Positions 1 through 6,061 of a stretch of DNA of 18,448 nucleotides are shown one piece after another. This DNA comes from JALZVT01 sp964634815 (lineage in GTDB: Bacteria > Pseudomonadota > Gammaproteobacteria > Pseudomonadales > Azotimanducaceae). The stretch covers positions 1 to 18,448 of the forward strand of contig CAZWMD010000076.1 in assembly GCA_964634815.1 (NCBI GenBank), in the 5' to 3' direction. Made by a program: the position numbers and the translations under genes. The notes beneath the pieces are model-generated. The model ran no database searches and had not been told where the DNA came from. It was given only the letters and a program-made list of their open reading frames with translations. How positions within the stretch are numbered: the first letter of the stretch is position 1; each line of letters opens with the position of its first letter.

Positions 1-221
1 CAGCGATGACCGTCCTGGAAGATGGGAAGTTCTTCGGCACAACAAACATGTCGATCAGCTATTTAGCCCCAGTCACCGGTGGCGAACTGCGCGTGGAGGG
101 GGAAGTGATTCGACAACGAAGTAAGTCCATTTACGTTGAGTGTACGTTTTTCACCGGAGATGACATTGTGGCCAAAGCGTCGGCCACGCAGGTTATCTAC
201 GAGAACGCCTCCAAAAATTGA
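1..221 (+). CDS. PaaI-type hotdog thioesterase, C-terminal part (5' truncated by window)
   Basis: The open frame runs in from the left edge (first full codon at 3) to TGA at 219-221. The visible 70-odd residues have the second half of a PaaI/4HBT hotdog fold: a strand with MSISYLAPV, where the family has a 'sisFLrPa' strand, then GGELRVEGEVIRQRSKSIYVECTFF and a closing strand VAKASATQVIY. Family members hydrolyse acyl-CoA thioesters in the cytoplasm; the acyl specificity cannot be told here. The catalytic Asp/Glu on the central helix lies before or at the window edge, in the MTVLEDGKFF stretch. The ATG at 6 is probably internal rather than the true start. About 140 bp separate it from the next gene on the same strand. 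Confidence 0.75.
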   Translation, partial: AMTVLEDGKFFGTTNMSISYLAPVTGGELRVEGEVIRQRSKSIYVECTFFTGDDIVAKASATQVIYENASKN

Positions 222-250
222 CGAGCCACTCAGTTCGATAGCGGACGAAC

Positions 251-256
251 TATAAT
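251..256 (+). promoter_or_regulatory. Candidate -10 box upstream of the GFA-domain gene
   Basis: A perfect TATAAT hexamer lies in the 140-bp spacer before the GFA gene. No good -35 sits 16-18 bp upstream; a TTGACG at 218-223 is 27 bp away, which is too far. If used, the transcript would start near 263, carry a leader of about 100 nt and include the palindrome at 299-314. Weak evidence, from hexamer match only. Confidence 0.25.
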
Positions 257-298
257 GTGGACCAGGGATTGCGTTTTACTCGATGCCGATTTGGCTGC

Positions 299-314
299 TG
301 ACACCAGGGTGTCA
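299..314. promoter_or_regulatory. 16-bp perfect palindrome upstream of the GFA gene
   Basis: The sequence TGACACC-AG-GGTGTCA is a perfect 7+2+7 inverted repeat, 47 bp before the start codon at 362. The two-base centre is too short for a simple RNA hairpin loop and no T-run follows, so a terminator is unlikely. The size and symmetry fit a dimeric repressor or activator operator. The regulator is not identifiable from this window. Confidence 0.4.
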
Positions 315-361
315 CCAGTTGCGTGTAATATTGGATAACTCATTGACCCGGGAGGATGAAG

Positions 362-823
362 ATGGCGCTCCACAGAACTGGCGAGTGTCGCTGCGGCAAG
401 GTTCAATTTGAAGTCAACCAAGAGCCCATGATTACCATGGCCTGCCATTGCAAAGGCTGCCAACAAATGACCGCCAGTGCCTACTCCCTGTCAGAACTTT
501 TTCCATCAGCGGCATTTAGAATAACTGTTGGAGACCCGGTATTGGGCGGTTTGCAGGCTGACACCGATCACTATTTTTGTCCTCACTGCAAGAGCTGGTT
601 GTTTACACGACCTCAGGGCGTTGGTGATGTTGTTAATGTCCGGGCACCCCTAATGGAGGATGCGCATTCGTTCTCGCCGTACATCGAAACCTGCACCGAC
701 GAAATGCTTCCGTGGGCAAAAACTGGCGCTACGCACAGCTTCGAGAAATTTCCGGCCGAAGACGATTTTCCGAAGCTCATGGCAGCCTATGCATCCAGAA
801 AATCTAAGAAGGCAGCCTGTTAA
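362..823 (+). CDS. GFA/CENP-V-fold zinc protein
   Basis: A 153-residue protein with the cysteine pattern of the GFA (glutathione-dependent formaldehyde-activating enzyme-like) family: C9-x-C11-G near the start, C28-H-C30-x-x-C33-Q, and C73-P-H-C76-x-S. Together these form two zinc sites in a small beta-rich fold. The C-terminal HSFEKFPAEDDFPKLMAAY segment matches the family's usual tail. The start is ATG 362 and not ATG 356, because GGAGG at 351-355 lies 6 bp before 362 and directly abuts 356. Most family members have no demonstrated enzyme activity, so the formaldehyde name should not be read as function; nothing nearby points to formaldehyde metabolism. It ends 2 bp from the end of the convergent arfB gene. 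Probably a single-gene unit with its own promoter in the preceding spacer. Confidence 0.85.
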   Translation: MALHRTGECRCGKVQFEVNQEPMITMACHCKGCQQMTASAYSLSELFPSAAFRITVGDPVLGGLQADTDHYFCPHCKSWLFTRPQGVGDVVNVRAPLMEDAHSFSPYIETCTDEMLPWAKTGATHSFEKFPAEDDFPKLMAAYASRKSKKAAC

Positions 824-825
824 AT

Positions 826-1257
826 CTAGTCCAGCCTCGGCCTGGAGCGATTCTGCTTGACTGCCCCCCGGCGTTTCTTGCCATCAAGACGGCGCCGTTT
901 TGCCGCGCGACTGGGTTTGCTTGGCACTCGCCGTTTGGGTCGAACCTTGGCGTCGCGGATCAGTTCGCCCAGACGGGTAAGCGCGGCAGCGCGGTTGCGC
1001 AGTTGACTGCGTGACTCCTGGGCGAAGATAACAATTTCGTCTTTGTTGGTGAGCCGCTGACCGGCAAGTGTGCGCAACCGATCCTGAACCGCCGGATGCA
1101 GGCCGCTTCGCGCCACGTGCAGTCGCAGCTCTACCGCGGTTGCCACCTTGTTCACGTGCTGGCCCCCGGGGCCGCTGGCGTGCACAAAGCTAAAACTCAG
1201 TGCGTCGTCGGGAATAGCGGTTTCGTTACCGTTGCGATCGGGCACGAGCGTTGGCAT
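826..1257 (-). CDS. arfB: ArfB alternative ribosome-rescue peptidyl-tRNA hydrolase
   Basis: A 143-residue protein with the class I release-factor catalytic loop: HASGPGGQHVNKVATAVELR, with the GGQ motif at residues 31-33. The length and the strongly basic C-terminal tail (about residues 105-143, with many Lys and Arg) are those of ArfB/YaeJ, not of full release factors. ArfB enters the empty mRNA channel of stalled ribosomes through the basic tail and uses GGQ to hydrolyse the peptidyl-tRNA ester. The start ATG has no obvious Shine-Dalgarno. The gene is divergent from the SDR gene with a spacer of only 39 bp, and convergent with the GFA gene at 2 bp. Stand-alone; no operon partners. Confidence 0.93.
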   Translation of the reverse strand: MPTLVPDRNGNETAIPDDALSFSFVHASGPGGQHVNKVATAVELRLHVARSGLHPAVQDRLRTLAGQRLTNKDEIVIFAQESRSQLRNRAAALTRLGELIRDAKVRPKRRVPSKPSRAAKRRRLDGKKRRGAVKQNRSRPRLD

Positions 1258-1296
1258 GGCTGTGGCATACTTTCAAAAAAACGGAGTGTAAAACCA

Positions 1297-2076
1297 ATGA
1301 GTAAGCCGACGCTATTCGATTTGTCCGGAAAAGTGGCTTTAACGACCGGATCTACCAAGGGGATGGGCCGGGCGCTTGCCGAGGGGCTGGCTATGGCGGG
1401 TGCCAAGGTGGTGGTTTCCAGTCGCAAGGAAGAGGCCTGTGCCGAAACAGCGGCTGCCATTAACGAGCTGGTGGGGCAGGAGTGTGCCTTTGGCATGGCC
1501 TGTAACATTGGCCACAAAGACCAGCTTGAGGCTCTTGTGGATTTCACCCGGTCAACGCTTGGCCCCATAGATATCCTGATGGCCAATGCTGGTGTGAACC
1601 CGTTTTATGGCCCATCAGCCGACATTCCAGACTGGGCGTTTGATAAAACCATGTCGACCAATGTGAAATCCAATCATTGGCTGGCACATATGGTGCTGCC
1701 CGATATGGTGAAGAAGCGCGACGGCTGTATTGTGATTACCTCATCAAACGGCGCTTTTCTGCCGTCGACACATCTGGGTGCCTATTCGATCAGCAAGGCT
1801 GCCGATCTGGCGCTGGTGCGCAATCTGGCAGCGGAATATGGCAAGGACAATATTCGGGTCAATGCACTGTGCCCGGGGGTGTTCAAAACAGATTTTGCCC
1901 AGGTGTTGTGGCAAGACGAAGATGGCAGCGATCGCAAGGCTGAAGGTATTACTCTCGATCGATTTGGTGAGCCCGATGAGCTGCGCGGCGTAGGCGTGTT
2001 CCTCGCCTCGCGCGCCGCAAGCTATATGACTGGCCAGGCGCTCATTATTGATGGCGGCAATGTGATGGTGCGCTAG
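1297..2076 (+). CDS. SDR family NAD(P)-dependent oxidoreductase
   Basis: A 259-residue classical short-chain dehydrogenase/reductase. Visible motifs are the Rossmann loop TGSTKGMG (17-24), NAG (97-99), the catalytic Ser150 in VITSSN, YSISK with Tyr163 and Lys167, and the C-terminal IDGG (251-254). Arg43 just after strand beta-2 leans towards NADP(H), which is inference. The start at 1297 is chosen because GGAG at 1283-1286 precedes it and the motifs begin at once; the frame stays open upstream to 1096 but that part lies opposite arfB. The substrate cannot be told; similar proteins are often annotated as 3-oxoacyl-ACP-reductase-like or alcohol dehydrogenases. Its TAG shares its last base with the GTG start of the next gene, so it is the first gene of a three-gene operon. 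Confidence 0.92.
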   Translation: MSKPTLFDLSGKVALTTGSTKGMGRALAEGLAMAGAKVVVSSRKEEACAETAAAINELVGQECAFGMACNIGHKDQLEALVDFTRSTLGPIDILMANAGVNPFYGPSADIPDWAFDKTMSTNVKSNHWLAHMVLPDMVKKRDGCIVITSSNGAFLPSTHLGAYSISKAADLALVRNLAAEYGKDNIRVNALCPGVFKTDFAQVLWQDEDGSDRKAEGITLDRFGEPDELRGVGVFLASRAASYMTGQALIIDGGNVMVR

Positions 2077-2288
2077 TGGAGCTTGCAACCTCGCTGGTAG
2101 ATTCAAGCTGTCCCTATTGTGGAGAACCGGTGCAACTGATCATCGATCAGGGTGGAGATGACGCTGGCGATCAGGCAGAGCAACTCTATATCGAAGACTG
2201 CCAGGTGTGCTGTCGGCCGATGCTGGTGACTGTCCGATACGCAAACGACGGCAGCCTGGAGGTTAGCCTGCGCGATGAAAATGACTGA
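2076..2288 (+). CDS. CPXCG-motif cysteine-rich mini-protein
   Basis: A 70-residue protein with Cys12-P-Y-Cys15-G and a second pair in the sequence YIEDCQVCCRPM (Cys42, Cys45/46). This is the signature of the Cys-rich CPXCG family of small proteobacterial proteins of unknown function, and the four cysteines probably bind one zinc. The start is GTG 2076, whose G is the last base of the preceding TAG. No Shine-Dalgarno is apparent, so expression probably depends on translational coupling to the SDR. It overlaps the following metallopeptidase gene by 14 bp. The acidic C-terminus (LRDEND) is exposed to that overlap. Its role is unknown. Confidence 0.85.
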   Translation: MELATSLVDSSCPYCGEPVQLIIDQGGDDAGDQAEQLYIEDCQVCCRPMLVTVRYANDGSLEVSLRDEND

Positions 2289-3054
2289 GGGTTGGGACGG
2301 CCAGCAGTTTGTGCGTGATATCCGTGATCGGCCGGTCACCTTTGAGATCGAGCTTACCCGGCGACGGAAAACCCGTATTGGCATTAACTTTGAGGCGTTT
2401 GATCGGGTGAGGCTTGAGGCCCCGGTGCGTACCTCACTTGATGAGTTGCAGGCGCTGGTGTCTGCCCACGAGCGTTGGTTTGCCTACCGCTTGCAACGGG
2501 TCGCCGAAGAAAGCCCGGTGTACCGTCCTCCGGCGTACGAACACGGAGAACTGATACTGCACCGGGGCGAACCGTTAAAGCTCTGCATCTGTTTTGATGA
2601 CGACGCTCGCGCCGAAGCGAACCTTAGTAACGCGCAAGGTAACACTGATCCTGCGCTGGTGGTTACGCTGCCCGGTGAAATTGAAAACCAGGAAGCTCTG
2701 GTGCGAAGGCTGGTGCGGCGCTTTCAGACCGGTGAAGCAAAAACAGTATTTGCAGATACCCTGCTGCGGTTTGTTGACAAGATCGACTGGCTCAATGCCG
2801 TGCCGGCCTGGCGAACCGGGTTCATGCGCTCGCAGTGGGGGAGTTGCAACGAATCAGGCAAGCTTGCACTGAATACTCATCTGGTGAAATTACCACAGGC
2901 GCTGGTCGATTATGTGCTGGTTCACGAGCTGTGCCATCTCAAACAGATGAATCACGGCAAGCGTTTTCAGGGGCTAATGGATGCTCATCTGCCGGACTGG
3001 CGTGACCGACAGACCGAATTGAATCGGTTTGGTGGTTTGTTGGGCGAGACCTAA
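2275..3054 (+). CDS. YgjP-like (M48/DUF45-type) zinc metallopeptidase
   Basis: A 259-residue protein of the YgjP/DUF45 metal-dependent hydrolase family, which is related to SprT/Wss1 peptidases. It carries VHELCHLKQMNHGKRF: zinc ligands His217 and His221, catalytic Glu218, and His227 as likely third ligand. The family's SQWGSC block (186-191) and LALNTHLVKLP follow the usual order ahead of it. An N-terminal beta-rich region (about 20-130) precedes the catalytic domain. No signal peptide or membrane segment is visible, so it is cytoplasmic. The start ATG 2275 lies inside the previous gene (14-bp overlap); ATG 2281 is an alternative. The substrate is unknown; family members are suspected to act on proteins. 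Last gene of the SDR-CPXCG operon; convergent with the AstE-like gene 31 bp downstream. Confidence 0.88.
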   Translation: MKMTEGWDGQQFVRDIRDRPVTFEIELTRRRKTRIGINFEAFDRVRLEAPVRTSLDELQALVSAHERWFAYRLQRVAEESPVYRPPAYEHGELILHRGEPLKLCICFDDDARAEANLSNAQGNTDPALVVTLPGEIENQEALVRRLVRRFQTGEAKTVFADTLLRFVDKIDWLNAVPAWRTGFMRSQWGSCNESGKLALNTHLVKLPQALVDYVLVHELCHLKQMNHGKRFQGLMDAHLPDWRDRQTELNRFGGLLGET

Positions 3055-3085
3055 GTCTAACGCTCAATCCCGGCGATTCCTCAGC

Positions 3086-4450
3086 CTATTCCTCAGCCAC
3101 CGGTTCATCACCCTTGGGCTCTGCGTCTATCGCAGGCGCAAGCTGTTGTTCTGCGGGAGCGCGCTGTGCGGCATCCACAGAGGGACGTGCGATGCTTACC
3201 TGAGCGGCGGCCTTGGGTGCGGGAATAGTGCCCTTAACCTCTTCCTCCGAGGTTTGAATGCCGATGCGGAACGCTGCAAACCCGGGCATCAAGACCTGAT
3301 CCAGGGCCATACCCAGTACGCGGCCCTTGAACGGCGAGGTAATTTCCGAGCGCACATTGGTAATAGGGTCGGTGACCGTTCCGAGCAATTCGCCTGGCTT
3401 AACGCGCTCGCCAAGGCTTACTTTGGAAAACAGAATCCCGCCCTTGTCGGCGCGAATCCAGGTGCTCTTGTAGTAGTGGGGTTCGCGCTCCACGCGCTTG
3501 TTGCGCTTGCCATACATTTCCATGTGGCTAAGCAGATGACGCAAGCCCTTCACGCCACTATCAACGGCTTTTCGTTGCAGTCGCAGAGGTTCGCCGGCCT
3601 CAAGCGTCACAGAAGGAATACCGTACTCGGTAGCAGCACGCCGCAGCGTGCCCTTGGAGCCTGTTGAGTGCAGGATCACCATATCGCCAAAGCCTTCAGC
3701 CAGGGCCACCACATCATCGTTCTTCAGGTTAGCCCTGAGCTGCGGCAGATTGGTTCGATGAAACGAGCCGGTGTGCAGATCGATGAGCACTTCGCAATTC
3801 AAAATGATCTGGTTAAAGAATGCGTAGGCCGTTCGAGAGGCTGAGCTGCCCCGGGGATTGCCCGGGAAAAAACGGTTCAAATCGCGGCGATCGGTGAGGT
3901 AGCGGGAGTTACGCCGAAAGCCATCAAGGTTAACTATGGGCACACCAATGATGGTACCGGTGAGTTTGTTGGGGTCGATGTTATAAAGCAGGCTGCGAAC
4001 CATCTCGATGCCGTTGAGTTCGTCACCGTGTACTGCGGCGGTCACACACATCACGGGGCCTGACCGTGCGCCGTTAACTACCAGTACGGGTGTGCTGGCT
4101 GATATGCCTTCAAAGGTTTCCTGGGCACCCCAGGCCAAACGTGTGGAGGTGGCCGGAGCAACCTCGGTGCCGAGAATGACAAAGGACTGACCGGTAGGTG
4201 CCGGTTTTGACGGTTTGCTGGGGGTAGGTACCGGCGTTTCTTCGTCTGTCGGCTGAGGGGCCGCCAGATCCATGTTGGGTGCAACCGGAATCGTTGTGCT
4301 CTTGGCTTCGTCTGCTGGCAGCACGTCATCTTCAGACGCAAGGCTAGGTGCAGCGCAGACAAGCGTGAGCATGCAGGCGGCCAATCCAGCGCCAAATCGT
4401 GTTTTGCGGGTCATCGGGCTCAGTTTTGTTTGGTTTGGTCGCATCGGCAT
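3086..4450 (-). CDS. Exported AstE/AspA-like zinc deacylase (M14 family)
   Basis: A 454-residue protein of the succinylglutamate desuccinylase/aspartoacylase family. Zinc ligands are His141 and Glu144 in AAVHGDE and His226 in IDLHTGS; Glu285 in TLEAGE is the likely catalytic base. The NLDGFRRNSRY and DRRDLNRFFPG segments (174-197) are the family's substrate-binding block. Residues 13-39 look like a signal peptide (TRKTR, hydrophobic core, SLA-SE cleavage), followed by a Pro/Thr-rich linker to about 86. After the catalytic domain a small barrel with SPFKGRVLGM resembles a lipoyl-like beta domain, and the tail is Ala/Glu/Pro-rich. AstE itself is cytoplasmic; this one probably works in the periplasm on an amide or ester of unknown nature. 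Neither ATG 4450 nor the in-frame ATG 4414 has a clear ribosome site; 4414 gives the tidier signal peptide. Confidence 0.85.
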   Translation of the reverse strand: MPMRPNQTKLSPMTRKTRFGAGLAACMLTLVCAAPSLASEDDVLPADEAKSTTIPVAPNMDLAAPQPTDEETPVPTPSKPSKPAPTGQSFVILGTEVAPATSTRLAWGAQETFEGISASTPVLVVNGARSGPVMCVTAAVHGDELNGIEMVRSLLYNIDPNKLTGTIIGVPIVNLDGFRRNSRYLTDRRDLNRFFPGNPRGSSASRTAYAFFNQIILNCEVLIDLHTGSFHRTNLPQLRANLKNDDVVALAEGFGDMVILHSTGSKGTLRRAATEYGIPSVTLEAGEPLRLQRKAVDSGVKGLRHLLSHMEMYGKRNKRVEREPHYYKSTWIRADKGGILFSKVSLGERVKPGELLGTVTDPITNVRSEITSPFKGRVLGMALDQVLMPGFAAFRIGIQTSEEEVKGTIPAPKAAAQVSIARPSVDAAQRAPAEQQLAPAIDAEPKGDEPVAEE

Positions 4451-4486
4451 CTTGGGTCGGCTAGGCTAACGCCCGTGTATGTTTTG

Positions 4487-4501
4487 ACGCCTTGCAGGCG
4501 T
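4487..4501. promoter_or_regulatory. Small perfect hairpin in the deacylase leader
   Basis: ACGCCT-TGC-AGGCGT is a perfect 6-bp stem with a 3-base loop, 37 bp upstream of the deacylase start (4450). An additional AACGCC copy at 4468-4473 could pair with GGCGTT at 4497-4502 as an alternative. No T-run follows on either strand and no gene ends here, so it is not a terminator. It could be an operator or a leader structure of the minus-strand transcript. Confidence 0.3.
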
Positions 4502-4534
4502 TAAAGTTGCTATTGGGTATCGCAGGTAACAAAG

Positions 4535-4561
4535 CACAGTTGAGAATTCACTTAAACTGTG
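4535..4561. promoter_or_regulatory. 27-bp dyad in the deacylase/aminotransferase divergent spacer
   Basis: CACAGTT (4535-4541) and AACTGTG (4555-4561) form a perfect 7-bp inverted repeat around a 13-bp AT-rich centre containing GAATTC. The site lies 43 bp before the aminotransferase start and 84 bp before the deacylase start, where a regulator could affect either or both. The arm-to-arm distance is about two helical turns, as expected for a dimeric HTH protein. No regulator gene is adjacent. No convincing -35/-10 pair was found in the 154-bp spacer. Confidence 0.4.
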
Positions 4562-4604
4562 AGCCTCATCTGGTTAATTTTTACAGAGTTTAGCGGAAAA
4601 GCTG

Positions 4605-6053
4605 ATGGAAGTTCCAAGTCGCGTGTCACTAAACGCACAAAATCTCAGGCTCCAAGAGGTGTCGGTGACTCGGAAAATGTCGGCGTCACTGCCGAATTTG
4701 CGAGCGGTCGCACAGGCAAAAGGGTTGACGATTCATCACCTTGGCGCGGGTTACCCGCATCCTGAAGTCACGGACCCGCGCGGGTTTATTGACCACACCA
4801 ATGGCTACTTCGAGCACCTCACGGCGCTTGAAGGCCATAACGACCAGGACGCCCTGCCAGAATTTCTGCGGGAGTCCTACGCCTATACCGATACATTGGG
4901 ACCGCGCAGCACTCGGGAGGCCTTTGCCTCTGTGTATGGCAATGACTGGGGTGTGACGCTTGATCCTGACCGCCTGATACCCACGGTTGGCGCGACCGGA
5001 GGCATCAGTCTGGTCTGTGCACTGTTCGAGAGGTCTGGAGAAAAGCTTGGCTTCATCACAGATGCACCGACCTATGCGGGGTTTCTGGCGCGCAGTGCGC
5101 TGAATCAGTCTACCCGGATCTTCAGTGTGGATATGGATGATGAAGGGCCTGATCCGGAGCAGTTCCGTGCGCAGATCCTTGCGGCGCGCAGCGCCGGTTA
5201 TTTTGTTCCCTTCTATTACACGGTGCCGGATGGGCATAACCCGGCCGGGATTTCCTTCAGTAATGCCCGCCGCCGAGAGATTCTTGATGTAGCAAAAGAA
5301 CTTGGTGTGTTGATCCTCGAAGACGCGCCCTACATCTATATTGATTACAGTTCCCAGCAGACGGGCTCCCAGGAGGACAGCGGTCGCCCGACGCCCTTTG
5401 TTGCCATGGACTCCCAGCAAACCGTGCATCTGTTTACCGGCTCCAAAATTGGCTTGCCCGGACCGCGTATCGGTTTCATCTACAGCGATGCCACGCTTGA
5501 GATTGCCGATGGCGAGCAGGTACCCATTGCCGACTTGCTGCTGACCGAATCCAGTTCGGACATTCTGTTTCAAAACCCTGCCGCACTGCGTGGCTTTGAA
5601 GGGCTGCTTCACGAACGCAACAGCAATGGCAGCTATCAGCTGCGGGAGTCGTTGTGGGGGGTAGCTGAATCCAAGCTTGAAGTTTACAGCGACAATCGGC
5701 AAATGCTGTTGGAAGGGCTGCACGCAGAACTTGGTGCCTGGCCGGATGAGTTTCACTGGACAACACCGCAGGCCGGATTTTTCAGTGTTTTCACTTTCTT
5801 GAAAGACAGTGTCACAACGGACGATGCCTTTATTGAACAGCTGGTCGCAGACTATGGGGTGGTGGTGATTCCCATGTACGATTTTTACCCACCAGATGCA
5901 AAACTGCGAAATCCCCGCGCAGGACTTAATCAATTACGCATTTCGTTCTGCTTTAGTGAATCTACAGGCGAGCAACGCCGTAAAGATATGCGAGCAGCAC
6001 TTGCGGCATTTTGTCAGGCAGTGAAGACACTGACCGGCAAAACTAGAGACTAG
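4605..6053 (+). CDS. PLP-dependent class I/II aminotransferase
   Basis: A 482-residue fold-type I aminotransferase. Lys281 in FTGSKIGLPGPRIGF is the PLP-binding lysine, with Arg288 of the phosphate-binding block; Asp240 in LEDAPYIYIDY contacts the pyridine nitrogen; Asn212 in TVPDGHNPAG is the usual NP-G site. Gly-rich VGATGG (128-133) holds the cofactor phosphate. The GLPGPRIG pattern is closest to the 2-aminoadipate / aromatic / MocR-type branch, so likely substrates are long, aromatic or branched amino acids; the exact donor is unknown. It lacks a GntR domain, so it is an enzyme and not a MocR regulator. It is longer than the usual ~400 residues, mostly from an N-terminal extension and insertions around 245-262 and 310-345. 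GGAAAA at about 4594 could serve as a weak ribosome site. Stand-alone, ending 8 bp from the convergent kinase gene. Confidence 0.9.
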   Translation: MEVPSRVSLNAQNLRLQEVSVTRKMSASLPNLRAVAQAKGLTIHHLGAGYPHPEVTDPRGFIDHTNGYFEHLTALEGHNDQDALPEFLRESYAYTDTLGPRSTREAFASVYGNDWGVTLDPDRLIPTVGATGGISLVCALFERSGEKLGFITDAPTYAGFLARSALNQSTRIFSVDMDDEGPDPEQFRAQILAARSAGYFVPFYYTVPDGHNPAGISFSNARRREILDVAKELGVLILEDAPYIYIDYSSQQTGSQEDSGRPTPFVAMDSQQTVHLFTGSKIGLPGPRIGFIYSDATLEIADGEQVPIADLLLTESSSDILFQNPAALRGFEGLLHERNSNGSYQLRESLWGVAESKLEVYSDNRQMLLEGLHAELGAWPDEFHWTTPQAGFFSVFTFLKDSVTTDDAFIEQLVADYGVVVIPMYDFYPPDAKLRNPRAGLNQLRISFCFSESTGEQRRKDMRAALAAFCQAVKTLTGKTRD

Positions 6054-6061
6054 AAGAGGGA

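Noticed and set aside
826..1257. Possibility that this is a full peptide-chain release factor
   Set aside because: At 143 residues with no codon-recognition domain and a basic tail it matches ArfB and not RF1/RF2.
1096..1296. N-terminal extension of the SDR frame
   Set aside because: It lies opposite arfB; SDR motifs start immediately after ATG 1297, which has a ribosome site.
3029..3667. A 212-codon plus-strand frame
   Set aside because: It overlaps the end of the YgjP-like gene and runs antisense to the AstE-like deacylase; no family features, atypical composition.
4549..4557. CACTTAAAC shared with 16444-16452, both before plus-strand genes
   Set aside because: The same 9-mer also occurs at 7234-7242 inside the kinase gene, so it looks like chance and not a shared promoter element.
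4686..5933. A 415-codon open frame on the minus strand
   Set aside because: It lies entirely opposite the aminotransferase, which has clear PLP motifs; the minus-strand translation shows no recognisable domain.
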